Origin: Tanypteryx hageni
Lineage: Eukaryota; Arthropoda; Insecta; Odonata; Petaluridae
Assembly (NCBI GenBank): GCA_028673005.1
Contig: CM054116.1
Span: 75,714,572 to 75,778,571, forward strand
Length of the DNA stretch: 64,000 nucleotides
Direction: 5' to 3'
Part shown: positions 60,785-64,000 of the stretch, piece after piece
How the letters are laid out: each line of letters starts with the position of its first letter
Position numbering within the stretch: position 1 is the stretch's first letter
Notes under the pieces: model-generated
Databases searched by the model: none
Seen by the model: only the letters and a program-made list of their open reading frames with translations
Told to the model about the DNA's origin: nothing
Made by a program: the position numbers and the translations under genes

Positions 60785-61335
60785 AAATTACTAGCTAATT
60801 ACCTGGGCTTTGTCCCGGGTTCAAAGTTTCGAGTTTTTCATGCTCATATCACTCGCTAATATTTTCATTCAAACTCAAGGTATTCTCGAGATAAGTGACT
60901 GTAAGATTTCAAATACTCTCATTTTTAGGTATCGAAAAGTTATGTGCTGGCCAAAGGAAAATACAAAAATTATATGTTTCCCGACGTCAGAGCGACTTAA
61001 GCTTGCAAATGAGCCGTCATATACCTCGGTAGGTTCTACCGTTCACTCTCAATTTTAGCTATCGGAAAGTCATGTGCTACAGGAAATACCAATATTGTTT
61101 CTATGTTCCACAGTTTATCCATTCAGTGTATCATTGTAAGTCTAAATCCAAAATTTGGTTGGATATTAAGCTAAAATGGCGGAGTTATGGTCGTTCAAAT
61201 AGCATTACATAACGTGCAGACAGGTGGAACTTTCGTACCCAAAACTCAACTACGCTCTTCCTTTAGATCATGTAGCATGCCGAGTTTGGTGGCGCGTGTA
61301 TTTGTATAGGTAAACAAACAAACAGACAAACACTT
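60785..61335 (+). repeat. Retroelement-like dispersed repeat
   Basis: It opens with ctagctaattacctgggctt tgtcccgggttc, a phrase common at the start of short invertebrate retroelement copies, and closes with gccgagtttggtggcgcgtg and aaacaaacaaacagacaaac, a typical 3' phrase. Inside, two related blocks (aggtatcgaaaagttatgtg; agctatcggaaagtcatgtg) lie about 125 bp apart. No open frame spans it. Confidence 0.5.
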
Positions 61336-61339
61336 GGAA

Positions 61340-62135
61340 TTAGAGTGTAGATGTCGTATATTACTCCAAATAAATTTAAATGGCTAAAAATGAATTCGTC
61401 ATCATTAAACGGCAGTGTAATTAGCTCACGGAAACTTCGTGCACTTACAAAATTATATAATATGGGAGAGACATTCGTTTTTGAGGGATATAATGAGATA
61501 TAAAATTTAATCAAATTCACTTTAACGTATCGAAGTAAGGAACTTCATATTAATCTACATATAAGTATTAATTTCTAAAGGGTAGAAATTAGTTAATCTT
61601 TGTGTGAAAATATTATACATAAAATGCAATACCAGTCGTTAAAAAGTAATTTTTATCCTTTTTGTATTTTTCCTCCAAGCATTGCAATACAATTATATAA
61701 AATAATTGATGATTTTTTAATCATATGACAAAATTTGACTGAAAATATGATTTAACGAGAAACGGGATTAGCTAAATATAGTCTTTCAAAAAAAGAAGTA
61801 GATGTTCTGGTAGATGGAGTAAGGAGTCTGCGTTGTTTCGTGTAGGTATTTAATAAATCGCGAAGGCATATCTTGATTGGGTATGTATTCACTTATCATT
61901 TAAAATTTTTACTTTAACTACTTTTATATTATTATACGAGGCAGAAAAACGGATATCGAAAGATAAACGCAACGAGAGAAATTCCCTTCCCCATCAAGCG
62001 TCTCACACGCGACTCCAGCCACGCACAGCCTTTCGCTAAAGGAAAGAAAAAAAAGGTCGGAATCTTTTTCAATCCTTTCCGTAATGGTAACTACCACAGA
62101 TAGCTTTATCTCCGACCGCTTCTCCTTTCGCCGCC
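61340..62135. other. Intergenic, no gene seen
   Basis: AT-rich, with no supported gene or repeat. Confidence 0.4.
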
Positions 62136-62760
62136 TTTGCCTCCCCTTTGCTTCCCCCATCCCCTTTCATCCCGCCCCCCTCGGGCGAAATATTACCAAC
62201 CGTTTCGTCCGTTCGATTCATCCGTCGATGGGGGCGGCGTGTGGGAAATCGAGACACGAATCACTCTCCTCCGAGTTCCTCCTCCTCATCCTCCTCTTCT
62301 CAGATGAACCCAACTCGGAGCCGCCGCTCGCGTGCTCCTCCACAATTACCCGCCTCGGGGTGCTTTCAAATTAGGGACGGGAGTGTCGCAATGAGGGAGC
62401 GCGGTAATGGAAGGAGAGGGAGAGAGAGGAGGGGAGGGAATCGACGGTAGAAAGGAGGGAGGAAGGCGGCAAAAGGAGGTGTGGAGGCATCGAAGGATTC
62501 CAAGTGGGAGGATGCAGAAGAGTGGGGAGAGAGAGAATGGACGCGAGAGATGGAATGTTTTATCTTATTTCGGAAAATAAAAAAGCGGGAATTCCGTTTT
62601 TTGCGGGGGTGTGGGAGTGACCATGCAGGAATAAAAATCCCTGGGAACGAGTCCGCAAATGGTTTTGAAAAAGGAAGGTATCGGAGAGTTGAGTTGAGGA
62701 GAGAGGTGAAACGGCGAGGGAGAAGGGGGGCGAAACGAATTAAGGAGACGGATTGGCTGA
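62136..62760. repeat. Adjacent pyrimidine-rich and purine-rich blocks
   Basis: C/T-rich on the + strand to about 62350, then switching to G/A-rich to about 62745. The bias changes strand near 62370. Overlapping long frames on both strands (62366-62935 minus, 62481-62900 plus) are compositional and not called. Confidence 0.55.
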
Positions 62761-62769
62761 TTCCAAGGA

Positions 62770-63195
62770 CGCGGTGGGGAATTCGATTGTTCGCCAAGAA
62801 GACGAGTCTTCTCCATGGAAACGGGGACGATTGGGAAACTACTCTTTCTTCTTTCGGGGATTGTTTTATTTTGGTTTCCGCCGCGTCAAATTTGCGATAA
62901 TAATGGAGTTTTCTTTTTATCAAATTCTGGCACAATTTCCTCCGGCGGTCTATTTTGAGATTTCGGTTTTAAATATTTTCGAATGCGGGAAGAGAGCAGC
63001 AATTAATACATTTAACATTGAATAAGTTTATCTTGTGGTTTGTCATGTATTCCGTTTATTGCGTTCTACTTCACGATCTTATGTATGAGCATGCGAAATC
63101 GTCGCTTTAGTGTAATGTTTTTAAATCAAGAGTTTTAGATACCAACATATAGTTGAACTTGATGGCTATAAAGAAAAATCGGATTAAAAAAGATT
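62770..63195. other. Intergenic, no gene seen
   Basis: AT-rich, with no supported feature. Confidence 0.4.
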
Positions 63196-63201
63196 CAAGT
63201 A

Positions 63202-63390
63202 GACTTAGATCCCCCGATTTAGCATCCCCCTATATATTGCCACCTCCGCATACCACCCATGAATCATTGTGAACAGAACTTCCATCTTACGATTACATAG
63301 TGCAAGCATATACCTCTATTTACCGCCACTCTCGCTTTAGCGCTAATGTCAGTGGTGGACGAATGGTGGCGCTAAATCGGGGTTTGACTG
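63202..63390. mobile_element. Small TA-flanked inverted-repeat element
   Basis: The left end is gacttagatcccccgattta gc. The right end, reverse-complemented, is cagtcaaaccccgatttagc. TA precedes the left end (63200-63201) and follows the right end (63391-63392). The layout fits a non-autonomous Tc1/pogo-type element. No coding sequence. Confidence 0.5.
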
Positions 63391-63418
63391 TAGTAGAAAT
63401 TTAAGTTATCTCATAGGA

Positions 63419-63933
63419 CAGTGGTCTCCAAACTGGGGGGTTGCTATAGTTTTTAAGGGTGATCGCAAAGACGAATATTTTTTAGTTTTACGTATAGATG
63501 TATTTAGAATATAATTAATTTTTCGCAAACAAAATAGATATTGGGAATAATTTTGAAACTTGAAAAATTCTCGCTATGACCGAGAATCGAACCCCGGACC
63601 CAACTAAGAAAAACGCCGGCATTCAGAAACGAAAGAATTAATTTACTACGATAGTTCAGTGGTAGAATATCCGCCCGGCAAGTGGAAGACCTGGGTTCGA
63701 TTCCCGTTCATAGCAGAATTTTTCTCGTTTCAAAATTATTCCCAACTTTACTGCTGATACCTGTCTGTTTAGGATCTTATGATAATTTAATTCCATCAAA
63801 ATAGATATTAATAATTAAAAAATTAATATGGCATTTATATTTATTGGTAGATGGATAGGGGTTGAGGGAGTTTCGATAAGTTCGGCTGCCTTAAGATGGG
63901 TCGCAGTTGCATGAAGTTTGGGAAACGCTACTG
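63419..63933. mobile_element. hAT-like element interrupted by a tRNA-like insertion
   Basis: The left end is cagtggtctccaaactgggg and the right end, reverse-complemented, is cagtagcgtttcccaaactt, both usual hAT-type ends. The flanking octamers (tcatagga, tacgggtt) do not match, so the target duplication has decayed or one edge is off. About half of the length is the foldback unit at 63543-63796. Confidence 0.55.
63543..63796 (+). mobile_element. Head-to-head tRNA-like (SINE family A) foldback insertion with 13-bp target duplication
   Basis: It is bordered by the 13-bp direct repeat caaaatagatatt (63530-63542 and 63797-63809). The + strand has an A box tagttcagtgg at 63652-63662 and a B box ggttcgattcc at 63694-63704. 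A minus-strand B box ggttcgattct lies at 63593-63583. The outer 50 bp (63543-63593 and 63694-63743) are inverted copies of each other with a few differences. A single-copy tail follows to 63796. The long target duplication points to retroposition rather than DNA transposition. Confidence 0.65.
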
Positions 63934-64000
63934 TACGGGTTGTAACGATTAAAAATAAGTTTTTGATATTCATAGATTGTTTTTGTATATTCTAGCTTAG

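Noticed and set aside
62481..62935. Opposed 139- and 189-residue frames
   Set aside because: They are antisense to one another over a GA-rich block, and no motif supports either.
63645..63720. Possible functional tRNA with GGC-type anticodon
   Set aside because: The A and B boxes are good, but the base before the anticodon is C instead of T, the acceptor stem does not pair well, and the sequence is part of a repeated SINE-like unit.

Overview
This window is eukaryotic, most likely arthropod and probably insect. It is AT-rich, has long non-coding stretches, carries many short tRNA-derived and DNA-transposon repeats, and its few real coding sequences are split by short GT-AG introns. The species cannot be named from the sequence. 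I found no conserved host protein-coding gene, rRNA or functional tRNA. Nearly everything with coding character belongs to mobile elements.

Layout. From 1 to about 23.4 kb there is intergenic sequence with purine-rich (GA/CT) low-complexity blocks, a 19-bp minisatellite, small hAT-type and mariner-type non-autonomous elements, copies of a dispersed foldback repeat (called family X here), and two copies of one tRNA-type SINE. The core is 24.0-30.3 kb. It holds a decayed transposase-like gene (stops, a frameshift, internal deletions) into which a complete-looking 4.2-kb PIF/Harbinger element has inserted. That element has near-identical 28-bp inverted ends, a five-exon Myb/SANT-like accessory gene and a five-exon DDE transposase gene, convergent and both open. 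In this two-gene system the Myb-like protein normally binds DNA and helps the transposase enter the nucleus, and the transposase cuts at the ends. An intron of the accessory gene carries four 112-bp tandem copies.

From 31 to 34 kb there is a mosaic of diverged direct repeats. From 34 to 42.7 kb I see little beyond a family X copy and a GA-rich block. At 42.7-43.25 kb lies a perfect inverted repeat (two 182-bp arms around 2 nt) bordered by (TA)n tracts. From 43.3 to 64 kb there is more desert with SINE fragments, family X copies, a LINE/SINE-like 3' repeat, CT/GA blocks and, at the right end, a hAT-type element interrupted by a head-to-head tRNA-like foldback insertion with a 13-bp target duplication.

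Exon structures, splice sites, terminal repeats and target duplications were read by eye. Family assignments rest on remembered motifs, not on searches.
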